Assembly: GCF_037038585.1 (NCBI RefSeq) | Contig: NC_092525.1 | Coordinates: forward strand, 5,558,969 to 5,622,968 | Reading direction: 5' to 3' | Source: Patagioenas fasciata | Taxonomy: Eukaryota; Chordata; Aves; Columbiformes; Columbidae | Length of the DNA: 64,000 nucleotides | Part shown: piece by piece, positions 46,938 to 60,329 of the stretch | Layout: every line of letters starts with the position of its first letter | Position numbering within the stretch: the stretch's first letter is position 1 | Notes under the pieces: model-generated | The model's input: the letters and a program-made list of their open reading frames with translations, nothing else | Told to the model about the DNA's origin: nothing | Databases searched by the model: none | Position numbers and translations under genes: made by a program

Positions 46938-48688
46938 TAGGGTAGGAGGGGGGATCTCTGATTACAGAAAGGTCCCTTTGTTCTAGGAGACATTCCCTTG
47001 CTCCATGCTTCAGGTTGCCCATCTTCCCTCTCATTTTCAATATGCACGTCCATCACCTTCCTCCTCTTCTTTCTTGATCCCTCGACTCCCGGATGAACTC
47101 AAATCCTCTTTCTTGATCACTCTTTCTCGTAAGTTCACAACCTTACTTTCCTTTCTTGCTTTCGCCTTTGTGAGCTGCTCCACCCAAACCGAAATGCCCT
47201 GAAGACAGAAATACACCCACCCCAAGCCCGTACAGTCACATAGGGGGTGAGTCCGCTCGCTGACGCATCCCCACATCCCACAGCAAGCCCACCTTGCCTT
47301 GGCCCCGGCCCCCCGCACAGGCCTTCCCACCAACCCAGCCCCTCCGGAGCAGCACAGTTTCCCAGCATGCACCCCACAAAGACTTTCTTTGCCAGTCACC
47401 CCTGGCACTTACAGCAACACACCACATCAGCATCAAGAGCCCTGGGAGTGGAGAGCTGGCCAGGCCCTCACCCCGGCAGGATCCTCTTCCCCCTCCTTTA
47501 GCTGATGGCAGACAGACAAGACACCTCCCAAGAGGTGTCCAGCCCTCTCTCTCAACCACTCATGAGTACAAAAGCCCAGCCTCTACTCACCCACCCCGCC
47601 TCCCAAAACCCCACCAGCAGCCCCTGCTCCCAGCTGAACAGCAGCCAGTGCTGAAGATCTGGCTCGTGTTGTCGGACACAACCTTCCCATGGATGTCTGG
47701 GCCCCTGAGCAGCTTCCAGGGGTGGGAGGGCGCAGTCCTGATTACAGGGAGGTCCCTGTCCCAAGGGGGACATTTTCTTCCTCCTCACTCCTGCCTCGCA
47801 GCTCCATCACCTTCCTCCTCTTCTTTCTTGATCCCTCCTGACTCGCAGCTCTACCACCGTCATCTTCTTTCTTGATCCCTGTTGACTTGCAGATGCACTC
47901 CAATCCTCTTTCTTGATCGCTCTTCCTCGTAGGTTCACCACCTTCCTCTTCTTTCTTGCTTTCACCTTTGCGAGCTGCTCCACCCGAACAGAGATGCACA
48001 GAAAACAAAAATATACCCACCCCAGGCCCGTACAGTCACACGAGGGGGCGAGTCCGGTCGCTGACGCATCCCCACACCCCACCACAAGGCCACCTTGCCT
48101 TGGCCCCGGCCCCCCGCACAGGCCTTCCCACCAACCCAGCCCCTCCGTAGCAGCACAGTTTCCCAGCATGCACCCCACAAAGACTTTCTTTGCCAGTCAC
48201 CCCTGGCACTTACAGCAACACACCACACCAGCATCAAGAGCCCTGGGAGTGGAGAGCTGGCCAGGCCCTCACCCCGGCAGGATCCTCTTCCCCCTCCTTT
48301 ACCTGCTGGCAGACAGACACCTCCCAAGGGATGACCACCCTGCTCCCTTAACTGCTCCCAAGTCCAAGAGCCCAGCCCCTGCTCACCACCCCCACCTCCC
48401 AAAACACAGCCAACAGCCCCTGCTCCCATTTTACCACTTTACCCCCGAGCACGGTTTCTAGGGGTGGGAGGGGGACGCACTAATCACAGATCGTTCCCTG
48501 TGCTTAAGGATACATTCTCCTTCTCGCTGGCTCAGCCTGCCCATCTTCCTCCTCACTCTTGACTCGTAGCTCCATCACCTTTCTCCTCTTTTGTCCCCTC
48601 CTGACTCACAGGTCCACCACTGTCATCTTCTTTCTTGACTCTGCTTGACTCACAGGTGCGCTCCAATCCTCTTTCGTGATCGCTCTTC
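46938..48688. repeat. ~0.8 kb higher-order repeats of U4
   Basis: The block is collinear with U1 5,740-7,490. TTCCCAGCATGC occurs at 47,359 and 48,160. In U4 the second copy has CACCCCAC after the motif, as the first copy does in all units, so its two copies are more alike than elsewhere. Confidence 0.85.
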
Positions 48689-49669
48689 TGTGTCAGTACA
48701 CGGAAGACCGGGCACGTGAGAAACTGCAAGAGTCAACAGCATGAGAACAAGCATTAGTGGAAAAATACAAGAACAAAGGACTGTATGCTATGTGATACAT
48801 CAAGGACAGAGGAGTTGATACAGGATTGATGCATCAAGGACAGAGGGACAGCTTGTGATAGACAAAAAAGGTGTTTATGGCAGTGACTTTGGTGGGAACA
48901 CAAAACACATCACTTATGTAATGCCTAACTTAGCTAATCAACAAATGCTTGAGCAAGCATCATAGCGAGTATAAACGCAAGCCTGAATTTGTAATAAACA
49001 TCTCTCATTGCACCTTAAAAGAGAGTCCGTACCGCATTCGCTACAAATGGCGCCCTGGAACAGGGACTTTCAGCGTGCCTATAAAGGCAGTAGCCGCTCT
49101 GGTAGCGAAGCCCAATCGAACCAGGAAACAGGACCGGGAACCAGGACAGTGCGCGCCCACCACCAACGAAAGGTGAGCGATTGGGAACCATGGGAGGGAA
49201 GTTATCCCTTAAGCAAAGACAAACCCTGGATGTCCTTCAACATGCGCTACAAACGCAAAATCAGGATGTATCAGGGGTCTGATTGGTGAGTTTATTACAA
49301 TGGATTGCTAATCATGTGCTAGACTTTCCTACAACTGGTACATTTCAGTTGGAGACATGGCACAAAGATGAATGAGAATTATATGAACAGGTAACGACTG
49401 GAGATAAAGCTGCTTGCAAAATATTCATCTACTTGGGGAAAAATTATGACTACTAAGATACAGGATACAGGACTGATACATCAGGGACAGAGGGACAGCT
49501 TACTATAGAAAAAAATGCGTATATGGCAGTTACACCGCTCATGTAATGTCTAACTTAGCTAAAGAGCAAATGCTTGAGCAAGCATCATAGCGAGTATAAA
49601 TGCAAACCTGAGTTTGTAATAAATGTCTCTCATGGCACCTTACCGTGAGTCCACACCAGATTCGCTACA
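48689..49669 (+). mobile_element. Same collapsed provirus in U4
   Basis: It is 981 bp long with CTCTTC on both sides. It carries the right-array variant C at 48,924. Together with the inverted relative at 36.7-40.9 kb it makes a widely spaced inverted pair of LTR-leader-gag sequence. Confidence 0.9.
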
Positions 49670-51683
49670 CTCTTCCTCATAGGTTCACCACCTTCCTCTC
49701 CTTCCTTGCTTTTCCTTTGCACGCTGCTCCACCTGAAGAGAAACACACAGAGGACTGAGCTACACCAGCCCAAGGGCACTACAATCAGACAGGGGCTGAG
49801 TCCGGGGGCTGACACCTCCCCACACCCCACATCGAGCCCACCTTGCCTTGGCCCCGGCCCCTCGCACATGCCTTAGAGATATCATAGCTCAGTACAAATC
49901 CCCACAGTCCTCACCTGCTGTTTGGTGCTTGCGGAGGGTCACACTCCCTGTGCCCCAGGGCACTGGCCCTACACGGCCAAGCTCGGCAGCGGGACTGTCT
50001 GGAGCTGCCGCTGGCTGGTTCTCCAGCTTTAGGGTCACCCGCAGAAGCCCGCTCTCCTCAGCTCTGCACACCCATCCAGTTGCGCCGCCCAGGCAAAGTC
50101 AGCTTCACCCTCTGCTCTACACCTCACCTGCAAACAACCAACTCTTCAACTGACAACTGTCCAAAACCCACCGACAAACTCTCCACACCTCAGCCTTTCG
50201 TTTGCAACTGCTGCCTCTAGTGCATCTCACAGACAAGCCTTCAAAATCCCCTCATCCTGCAATAACACTCCAGCACTGATCACCTGTGGGAACAACTACC
50301 ACAATACCATGCAAACACCAACCAGTTCTGGCACGGAAATATCACTTTCTCCTCAAGATTCCACCCTACACCAACTGCTGACAAACACACGCTGTCCTCA
50401 CCAAAGCCAAACGCTGCAACAACCAGCGACAACTCAAATTTGCGTGGGCGGTGCAAAATTGCAGGGGTGAGCTAACGCAGAGCTGGGCTTGAAAGCTGCA
50501 GAGTGTGCACCCTGTGGTATAACGTGGCGAGCTACTGCCATTCTGCCTTCTCCCTGGGAGAAGCGCGTGAGCAGAGGCTGCTTCAAGGCACGATGGGAAC
50601 GGTTTGGTTCTCCGGGTCTCTCAGGGCGAGAGCGATAAATGTGATCTGTGTTGTGGCGCAGGAACTTCCCGTACACTTGCTCCTCCATTCGGTCTCGGGT
50701 GCTGCAAGAGAGGGAGCGAGAGATTCAGGGCAAGATTGACAACCTCGGCGTCCCCGTCCCAGCCACGGGTCACCCAAACCTGCAGACATCCCGGGAGGCC
50801 CCCTAAGATTTACACTGCCCTATGCCCCACCCTTGAAGCCTGGACATCGCCAGAACCATAGAGCAAGTATTTCTTGAGGAGGCACCCAAAGGGTCCGTGT
50901 TCTCTTTCAGGCAGATGCTAGCGCAAGATTGCAAATCATCTCACAGCTACCAGGAAGGTAAAAAATAACGTCTTGAAATGGGAAAGGAACAGGTATTGTT
51001 TCTCTTCATCACCTCCCTCATTGCCACGTTATCAAGGTCTCCCGCAATGTTCCACAGGAAACTTGAAGCTTGGAATTCCTGGTATTCTGAACCTGGGCAA
51101 GAAAGGAAGAAAAGCATGAGACTGATCATAAAGAGGGTGGCTGCTCGTAACATGGAAAGAGCAGTAACAAGGTAAAAAGATATCACTTTTCCTTAGAGAG
51201 CTCTCAAAGCTGCCTGTTAAGGACAAGAAAAACAAACTTGTGACGGACCATTACTTAAAATCCAAGGCCCAGGAAGCGATCTAATGTACATTGAAACGCG
51301 GGCCACGAGACAGTGGAAGTGCCACGAGCTGAGACTGAAGGGACAGAGGATGAATTTCCAAAGAAGTTTAGGTTTCGATGTCAAAACGGAAAATTCTACG
51401 TCATTAAAATATAATGCAAAAGTCAGTGTAAAATCAAGTAAGGCAACGACTCCAAATGAACTCTCAGGCGCTTCAGTCACTCAGGAGATCAAAAATGCGG
51501 ATCATTTCTCACCTGCCCACCTCCCAAACCCCAGCCTATGTCCCCTGCTTCCAGCTTACCTGAGCCCAGATTAAAGGAGGATTTCAGAGGCCATGCCAAG
51601 TTCTGCTGCTCCTCGTTCGGGTTGCCAGTCTTCCTCCTCGCTCTGGAATTGCAGGTCAACCGCCTTCCTGTTCTTCTTTGATT

Positions 51684-54600
51684 GACGCTGAGCTGCCGCG
51701 TTACCCGCTGCCGTCTGAGCGGATCTCGGGGAGCCTCTGGAACCGCCAGAGCGCTCCCCCCACCAACATTCTCTTGCCTTGTTTTCGGGGTTCCTCTTCA
51801 CCAGCTGAGGCGCCCTCCCACCCCCCGCCGCCCTCTTACCTTTTTCTAGAGGTCTCTTGAGCCACCAGCAAGCTCCCCCACACCTTCCCCCAGTGATCTT
51901 GGCCCGCCAGAGGCCTGCCCCTCGTCAGCCTCCTCCCCTTTTCCTGGGTGCTGCTTGAACCACTGGTGGGCTCCCCTCCACCATCCTCTCGTCCTTTGTA
52001 GGGGAGTCTCGTGACTCACCAGAGCGCTCTCCGCCGTTGCCTTGCTGGGGTTATTGACACCGCTTGACTTGCCAGAGCGCTCCCCCTCGCAGTTCTCTTG
52101 TTGGATTTCTTGGGACCTTTTGAACCAGTGGAACAACGGGAATGCTCCCCCCCACTGTGACCTTGCCTTTCTTCAGTGCGATCTTGACGTGCTGGAGCAC
52201 TTCCCCGCGCCGTCCTCTTGCCTTTTACTGGGGAGTCTCTTGAATATCCACAGCACTCCCCCCTGCCATCCTTTACCAGATTTTTTGACACTTCTTGACA
52301 TCTCGGAGTGCTCTCACTCACCCTTGTCTTGCCTATTTTCAGGGCGCTCCTGTCCCGCTGGATGCTCCTCCCTGCTGTCCTATTGCCAGATTGAGAATTC
52401 TCGACCTGTCCCAGCGCTACCCCACCGTCCTTCTGCCTTCTACCTGGGAAGTCACTTGAAGAACTGGAGCACTCCCCCCTGCTGTCCTCTTGCCTTTCTT
52501 CACTGAGATTTTGGCCTGCCAGAGCACTCCTCCCTGTTGTCCTCTTACTGGATTTCTTGGGACCTCTTGACCCACTGGGTTTCTCCTCCTGCTGTCCTTT
52601 TGCCTTTCTTTAGTACAATCTCAGCCTGCTGGAGCGCTCCCCCTCGCCGTCCTCCTGCTGGATTTCTTGGAACCTCTTGACCCCTTAGGGCGTTCCCCCT
52701 GCCACCCTCTTGTGGTTTTTGGGGGAGTCTTGTGATCAACCAGGCCGTTTCCCCCCACCATCCTCTTCCCCTTTTCCTGGGTGCTTCTTGATCCACCAGA
52801 GTGCTCTCAAAGCTGCCTGTTACCATCCTCTAACCATTCTCTTGCCTTTTTTGGTGGAGTCTTGTGACTCACCGGAGCGTTCTCCACCATTGTCTTGCTG
52901 GATTTGTTGACATCGCTTGACCTGCCGGAGCGCTCCCCCTCACAGTTCTCTTCCTGGATATCTTGGGACATTTTGAACCACTGGGGGGCTCCCACCCGCC
53001 ATCCTCTTACCCCATTTATTGAGACGTCCTGATCTGCCAGAGCGTTCCCCCTCGCCGTCCTTTTGCTGGATTTCTTGGGATGCCTTAAACAACTGTGGGG
53101 CTCCCACCCACCATCCTCTAACCGCATTTATCGAGATTTCCTGATCTGCTGGAGCGCTCCCCCTTGCCGTCCTCTTGCTGGATTTCTTGGGATCTCTTGG
53201 ACCACTGGGGGGGCTCCCACCCGCCATCCTCTTACCGCATTTATTGAGACTTCCTGATCTGCTGGATTGCTCTCCCCCTGGCCTTCCTCTTGTACTTTTT
53301 TGGGGGAGTCTTCTTCACACATCCGAGCGCTCTCCCTCACCCTTGTCTTGCCTCTAGTCAGGGCGCTCTTCTCCCGCTGGAACGCTCCTCCCCGCCATCC
53401 TATTGCCAGACTGAGAATTCTTGACCTGCCGCAGTCCTGCCCCACCATGCTCCTGCCTTCTGCCTGGGAAGTCACTTGAAGAACTGGAGCGCTCTCCCCC
53501 GCTGTCCTCTTGCCTTTCCTCAGTGGGATTTTGGCCTGCTAAAGAGCTCCTCCCTGTCGTCCTCTTGCTGGATTTCTTGGGACTTCTTGACCCATTAGGG
53601 CGTTCCCCCTGCCACCCTCTTGTGGTTTTTGGGGGAGTCTTGTGACCAACCAGGCCGTTTCCCCCCACCATCCTCTTCCCCTTTTCCTGGGTGCTTCTTG
53701 ATCCACCAGAGTGCTCCCCTGCACCATTCTTTTGCCTTTTTTGGGAGAGTCTTGTGACTCGCCGGAGAGTTCTCCACCATTGTCTTGCTGGATTTCTTGA
53801 CATCGCTTGACCTGCCGGAGCGCTCCCCCTCGCAGTTCTCTTGCTGGATTTCTTGGGACGTCTTAAACAACTGAGGGGCTCACACCCACCATCCTCTAAC
53901 TGCATTTATCGAGATTTCCTGATCTGCCGGAGCGCTCGCCCCTGCTGTCCTCTTGCTGGGTTTCTTGGGACCTCTTGACCCACACGAGCTCTCCTCCCCA
54001 CCGTCTTCTTGCCGGACTTACTGAGACTTCTTGACCCGCCAGAGTGTTCCCCCTCATCATCCTCCTGCCTTTTTCTGGGGATTCTCTTCAACAACTGAAG
54101 AGCTCCCCCGCACTGTCCTCTTCCCTTTTTTCTGGGTGACTCGTGAATCACCGGTGAGCTTCTCCTTACCACCCTCTTGGGCTTTTTTCAGAGCAACCTT
54201 GACCCATCAGAGCACCCCCTCACCGTCCTCTTGCCAGATGTACTGAGGGTTCTTCATCTGCCACAGCGCTCCCCCACGCCGTCCTCTGGCTGGATTTCCT
54301 GGAACCTTGTGAACCACTGGGGGGCTCCCACCCACCATGCTCTTACCGCATTTATTGAGACGTCCTGATCTGCCAGAGCACTCCCCCTCGCCGCCCTCTT
54401 GCTGGATTTCTTGGGACCTCTTGAACCACTGGGGGCCTCCCACCCACCATGCTCTTACCGCATTTATCGAGACTTCCTGATCTGCCAGAGCGCTCCCCCT
54501 CGCCGTCCTCTTGCTGGATTTCTTGGGTCCTCTTGACCCATTAGGGCGTTCCCCCTGCCACCCTCTTGTGTTTTCTGGGGGAGTCTTGTGACCAACCAGA

Positions 54601-55570
54601 GTGCTCCCCCCCACCATCTTCTTCCCCTTTTCCTGGGTGCTTCTTGATCCACCAGAGTGCTCCCCTGCACCATTCTCTTGCCTTTTTTTGGGGGAATCTT
54701 GTGACTCACCGGAGCGTTTTCCACCATTGTCTTGCTGGATTTCTTGACACCGCTTGACCTGTTGGAGCGCTCTCCCTCACAGTTCTCTTGCTGGATATCT
54801 TGGGACCTCTTGAACCACTGGGGAGCTCCCACCTGCCACCTTCTTACCGCATTTATTGAGACTTCCTGATCTGCTGGATTGCTCTCCCCACCGGCCTTCC
54901 TCTTGCACTTTTTGGGGGAGTCTTCTTGACACGTCCGAGTGCTCTCCCTCACCCTTGTCTTGCCTCTAGTCAGGGCGCTCATCTCCCGCTGGAACGCTCC
55001 TCCCCGCCATCCTATTGCCAGACTGAGAATTCTTGACCTGCCGCAGTCCTGCCCCGCCATGCTCCTGCCTTCTGCCTGGGAAGTCACTTGAAGAACTGGA
55101 GCGCTCTCCCCCGCTGTCCTCTTGCCTTTCCTCAGTTGGATTTTGGCCTGCTAAAGAGCTCCTCCCTGTCGTCCTCTTGCTGGATTTCTCGGTACCTCTT
55201 GACCCACTGGGTCTCTCCTCCTGCCGTCCTTTTGCCTTTCCTTAGTACATTCTTGGTCTGCTGGAGTGCTCCCCCCCACCATCCTCTTGCTGGATTTCTC
55301 GGGACCCCTTGTCCCATATAGGACATTCCCCCCCACCACCATCCTGTTGTGTTTTTTAGGAGAGTCTTGTGATCGACCAGAGCGCTCCCCCCTTGACATC
55401 CTCTTCCCCTTTTTCTGGGTGACTTTTGAACCACTGGTGAACTCTCCCCCTTCATCCTCTTGCCACATATATTGAGACTTGTTGATCCGCCAGAGCGCTT
55501 CCCCCACTGTCCTCTTGCCAGATTTACTGATACCTCTTGTCCTGTCAGAGCGCTCCCTCTCGCAGTCCTC
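51684..55570. repeat. ~56 bp minisatellite of U5
   Basis: This is a long allele, collinear with U1 and of the same length. Isolated substitutions distinguish it, for example near 54,287 (CTGGCTGG). Confidence 0.88.
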
Positions 55571-55583
55571 TTTGTTCAGTTTG

Positions 55584-57334
55584 TAGGGTAGGAGGGGGGA
55601 TCTCTGATTACAGAAAGGTCCCTTTGTTCTAGGAGACATTCCCTTGCTCCATGCTTCAGGTTGCCCATCTTCCCTCTCATTTTCAATATGCACGTCCATC
55701 ACCTTCCTCCTCTTCTTTCTTGATCCCTCGACTCCCGGATGAACTCAAATCCTCTTTCTTGATCACTCTTTCTCGTAAGTTCACAACCTTACTTTCCTTT
55801 CTTGCTTTCGCCTTTGTGAGCTGCTCCACCCAAACCGAAATGCCCTGAAGACAGAAATACACCCACCCCAAGCCCGTACAGTCACATAGGGGGTGAGTCC
55901 GCTCGCTGACGCATCCCCACATCCCACAGCAAGCCCACCTTGCCTTGGCCCCGGCCCCCCGCACAGGCCTTCCCACCAACCCAGCCCCTCCGGAGCAGCA
56001 CAGTTTCCCAGCATGCACCCCACAAAGACTTTCTTTGCCAGTCACCCCTGGCACTTACAGCAACACACCACATCAGCATCAAGAGCCCTGGGAGTGGAGA
56101 GCTGGCCAGGCCCTCACCCCGGCAGGATCCTCTTCCCCCTCCTTTAGCTGATGGCAGACAGACAAGACACCTCCCAAGAGGTGTCCAGCCCTCTCTCTCA
56201 ACCACTCATGAGTACAAAAGCCCAGCCTCTACTCACCCACCCCGCCTCCCAAAACCCCACCAGCAGCCCCTGGTCCCAGCTGAACAGCAGCCAGTGCTGA
56301 AGATCTGGCTCGTGTTGTCGGACACAACCTTCCCATGGATGTCTGGGCCCCTGAGCAGCTTCCAGGGGTGGGAGGGCGCAGTCCTGATTACAGGGAGGTC
56401 CCTGTCCCAAGGGGGACATTTTCTTCCTCCTCACTCCTGACTCGCAGCTCCATCACCTTCCTCCTCTTCTTTCTTGATCCCTCCTGACTCGCAGCTCTAC
56501 CACCGTCATCTTCTTTCTTGATCCCTGTTGACTTGCAGATGCACTCCAATCCTCTTTCTTGATCGCTCTTCCTCGTAGGTTCACCACCTTCCTCTTCTTT
56601 CTTGCTTTCACCTTTGCGAGCTGCTCCACCCGAACAGAGATGCACAGAAAACAAAAATATACCCACCCCAGGCCCGTACAGTCACACGAGGGGGCGAGTC
56701 CGGTCGCTGACGCATCCCCACACCCCACCACAAGGCCACCTTGCCTTGGCCCCGGCCCCCCGCACAGGCCTTCCCACCAACCCAGCCCCTCCGTAGCAGC
56801 ACAGTTTCCCAGCATGCACACCACAAAGACTTTCTTTGCCAGTCACCCCTGGCACTTACAGCAACACACCACACCAGCATCAAGAGCCCTGGGAGTGGAG
56901 AGCTGGCCAGGCCCTCACCCCGGCAGGATCCTCTTCCCCCTCCTTTACCTGCTGGCAGACAGACACCTCCCAAGGGATGACCACCCTGCTCCCTTAACTG
57001 CTCCCAAGTCCAAGAGCCCAGCCCCTGCTCACCACCCCCACCTCCCAAAACACAGCCAACAGCCCCTGCTCCCATTTTACCACTTTACCCCCGAGCACGG
57101 TTTCTAGGGGTGGGAGGGGGACGCACTAATCACAGATCGTTCCCTGTGCTTAAGGATACATTCTCCTTCTCGCTGGCTCAGCCTGCCCATCTTCCTCCTC
57201 ACTCTTGACTCGTAGCTCCATCACCTTTCTCCTCTTTTGTCCCCTCCTGACTCACAGGTCCACCACTGTCATCTTCTTTCTTGACTCTGCTTGACTCACA
57301 GGTGCGCTCCAATCCTCTTTCGTGATCGCTCTTC
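55584..57334. repeat. ~0.8 kb higher-order repeats of U5
   Basis: The block is collinear with U1 5,740-7,490. TTCCCAGCATGC occurs at 56,005 and 56,806. Confidence 0.85.
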
Positions 57335-58315
57335 TGTGTCAGTACACGGAAGACCGGGCACGTGAGAAACTGCAAGAGTCAACAGCATGAGAACAAGCAT
57401 TAGTGGAAAAATACAAGAACAAAGGACTGTATGCTATGTGATACATCAAGGACAGAGGAGTTGATACAGGATTGATGCATCAAGGACAGAGGGACAGCTT
57501 GTGATAGACAAAAAAGGTGTTTATGGCAGTGACTTTGGTGGGAACACAAAACACATCACTTATGTAATGCCTAACTTAGCTAATCAACAAATGCTTGAGC
57601 AAGTATCATAGCGAGTATAAACACAAGCCTGAATTTGTAATAAACATCTCTCATTGCACCTTAAAAGAGAGTCCGTACCGCATTCGCTACAAATGGTGCC
57701 CTGGAACAGGGACTTTCAGCGTGCCTATAAAGGCAGTAGCCGCTCTGGTAGCGAAGCCCAATCGAACCAGGAAACAGGACCGGGAACCAGGACAGTGCGC
57801 GCCCACCACCAACGAAAGGTGAGCGATTGGGAACCATGGGAGGGAAGTTATCCCTTAAGCAAAGACAAACCCTGGATGTCCTTCAACATGCGCTACAAAC
57901 GCAAAATCAGGATGTATCAGGGGTCTGATTGGTGAGTTTATTACAATGGATTGCTAATCATGTGCTAGACTTTCCTACAACTGGTACATTTCAGTTGGAG
58001 ACATGGCACAAAGATGAATGAGAATTATATGAACAGGTAACGACTGGAGATACAGCTGCTTGCAAAATATTCATCTACTTGGGGAAAAATTATGACTACT
58101 AAGATACAGGATACAGGACTGATACATCAGGGACAGAGGGACAGCTTACTATAGAAAAAAATGCGTATATGGCAGTTACACCGCTCATGTAATGTCTAAC
58201 TTAGCTAAAGAGCAAATGCTTGAGCAAGCATCATAGCGAGTATAAATGCAAACCTGAGTTTGTAATAAATGTCTCTCATGGCACCTTACCGTGAGTCCAC
58301 GCCAGATTCGCTACA
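57335..58315 (+). mobile_element. Same collapsed provirus in U5
   Basis: It is 981 bp long with CTCTTC flanks. It has substitutions in the 5' LTR shared with U6 (GCAAGTATCAT, AACACAAGCC), plus a private G-to-A-type change in the primer site (TGGTGCCC). Confidence 0.9.
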
Positions 58316-60329
58316 CTCTTCCTCATAGGTTCACCACCTTCCTCTCCTTCCTTGCTTTTCCTTTGCACGCTGCTCCACCTGAAGAGAAACACACAGAGGA
58401 CTGAGCTACACCAGCCCAAGGGCACTACAATCAGACAGGGGCTGAGTCCGGGGGCTGACACCTCCCCACACCCCACAACGAGCCCACCTTGCCTTGGCCC
58501 CGACCCCTCGCACATGCCTTAGAGATATCATAGCTCAGTACAAATCCCCACAGTCCTCACCTGCTGTTTGGTGCTTGCGGAGGGTCACACTCCCTGTGCC
58601 CCAGGGCACTGGCCCTACACGGCCAAGCTCGGCAGCGGGACTGTCTGGAGCTGCCGCTGGCTGGTTCTCCAGCTTTAGGGTCACCCGCAGAAGCCCGCTC
58701 TCCTCAGCTCTGCACACCCATCCAGTTGCGCCGCCCAGGCAAAGTCAGCTTCACCCTCTGCTCTACACCTCACCTGCAAACAACCAACTCTTCAACTGAC
58801 AACTGTCCAAAACCCACCGACAAACTCTCCACACCTCAGCCTTTCGTTTGCAACTGCTGCCTCTAGTGCATCTCACAGACAAGCCTTCAAAATCCCCTCA
58901 TCCTGCAATAACACTCCAGCACTGATCACCTGTGGGAACAACTACCACAATACCATGCAAACACCAACCAGTTCTGGCACGGAAATATCACTTTCTCCTC
59001 AAGATTCCACCCTACACCAACTGCTGACAAACACACGCTGTCCTCACCAAAGCCAAACGCTGCAACAACCAGCGACAACTCAAATTTGCGTGGGCGGTGC
59101 AAAATTGCAGGGGTGAGCTAACGCAGAGCTGGGCTTGAAAGCTGCAGAGTGTGCACCCTGTGATATAACATGGCGAGCTACTGCCATTCTGCCTTCTCCC
59201 TGGGAGAAGCGCGTGAGCAGAGGCTGCTTCAAGGCACGATGGGAACGGTTTGGTTCTCCGGGTCTCTCAGGGCGAGAGCGATAAATGTGATCTGTGTTGT
59301 GACGCAGGAACTTCCCGTACACTTGCTCCTCCATTCGGTCTCGGGTGCTGCAAGAGAGGGAGCGAGAGATTCAGGGCAAGATTGACAACCTCGGCGTCCC
59401 CGTCCCAGCCACGGGTCACCCAAACCTGCAGACATCCCGGGAGGCCCCCTAAGATTTACACTGCCCTATGCCCCACCCTTGAAGCCTGGACATCGCCAGA
59501 ACCATAGAGCAAGTATTTCTTGAGGAGGCACCCAAAGGGTCCGTGTTCTCTTTCAGGCAGATGCTAGCGCAAGATTGCAAATCATCTCACAGCTACCAGG
59601 AAGGTAAAAAATAACGTCTTGAAATGGGAAAGGAACAGGTATTGTTTCTCTTCATCACCTCCCTCATTGCCACGTTATCAAGGTCTCCCGCAATGTTCCA
59701 CAGGAAACTTGAAGCTTGGAATTCCTGGTATTCTGAACCTGGGCAAGAAAGGAAGAAAAGCATGAGACTGATCATAAAGAGGGTGGCTGCTCGTAACATG
59801 GAAAGAGCAGTAACAAGGTAAAAAGATATCACTTTTCCTTAGAGAGCTCTCAAAGCTGCCTGTTAAGGACAAGAAAAACAAACTTGTGACGGACCATTAC
59901 TTAAAATCCAAGGCCCAGGAAGCGATCTAATGTACATTGAAACGCGGGCCACGAGACAGTGGAAGTGCCACGAGCTGAGACTGAAGGGACAGAGGAGGAA
60001 TTTGCAAAGAAGTTTAGGTTTCGATGTCAAAACGGAAAATTCTACGTCATTAAAATATAATGCAAAAGTCAGTGTAAAATCAAGTAAGGCAACGACTCTA
60101 AATGAACTCCCAGGCGCTTCAGTCACTCAGGAGATCAAAAATGCGGATCATTTCTCACCTGCCCACCTCCCAAACCCCAGCCTATGTCCCCTGCTTCCAG
60201 CTTACCTGAGCCCAGATTAAAGGAGGATTTCAGAGGCCATGCCAAGTTCTGCTGCTCCTCGTTCGGGTTGCCAGTCTTCCTCCTCGCTCTGGAATTGCAG
60301 GTCAACCGCCTTCCTGTTCTTCTTTGATT

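Larger units (their letters stand above)
41153..49844. repeat. Macrosatellite unit U4 (8,692 bp), first complete unit of the right array
   Basis: The unit has the same architecture as U1, with minisatellite, ~0.8 kb repeats and provirus all present. Its first ~260 bp differs. It carries about 77 bp (roughly 41,180-41,257) that every other unit lacks, in sequence that continues the ~0.8 kb repeat homology, so the other units look deleted between short CACA/CACATGCC matches. It also has a 19 bp loss in the minisatellite near 46,350. At 48,172 it reads CACCCCAC, whereas U1, U2, U5 and U6 read CACACCAC. These points fit a unit beside the array edge that is only partly homogenised. Confidence 0.92.
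49845..58490. repeat. Macrosatellite unit U5 (8,646 bp)
   Basis: This is a full-length unit of exactly the same length as U1. It shares GATGAATTTCC (about 51,348) with U2 on the other side of the island. It shares with U6 two substitutions in its 5' LTR (around 57,597-57,625), with an added change in its own primer site (TGGTGCCC at 57,694). Right-hand units U4, U5 and U6 all read C at the LTR position where U1 and U2 read A (57,570 versus 7,726). Variants shared within a block coexist with variants shared across blocks. Confidence 0.93.
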
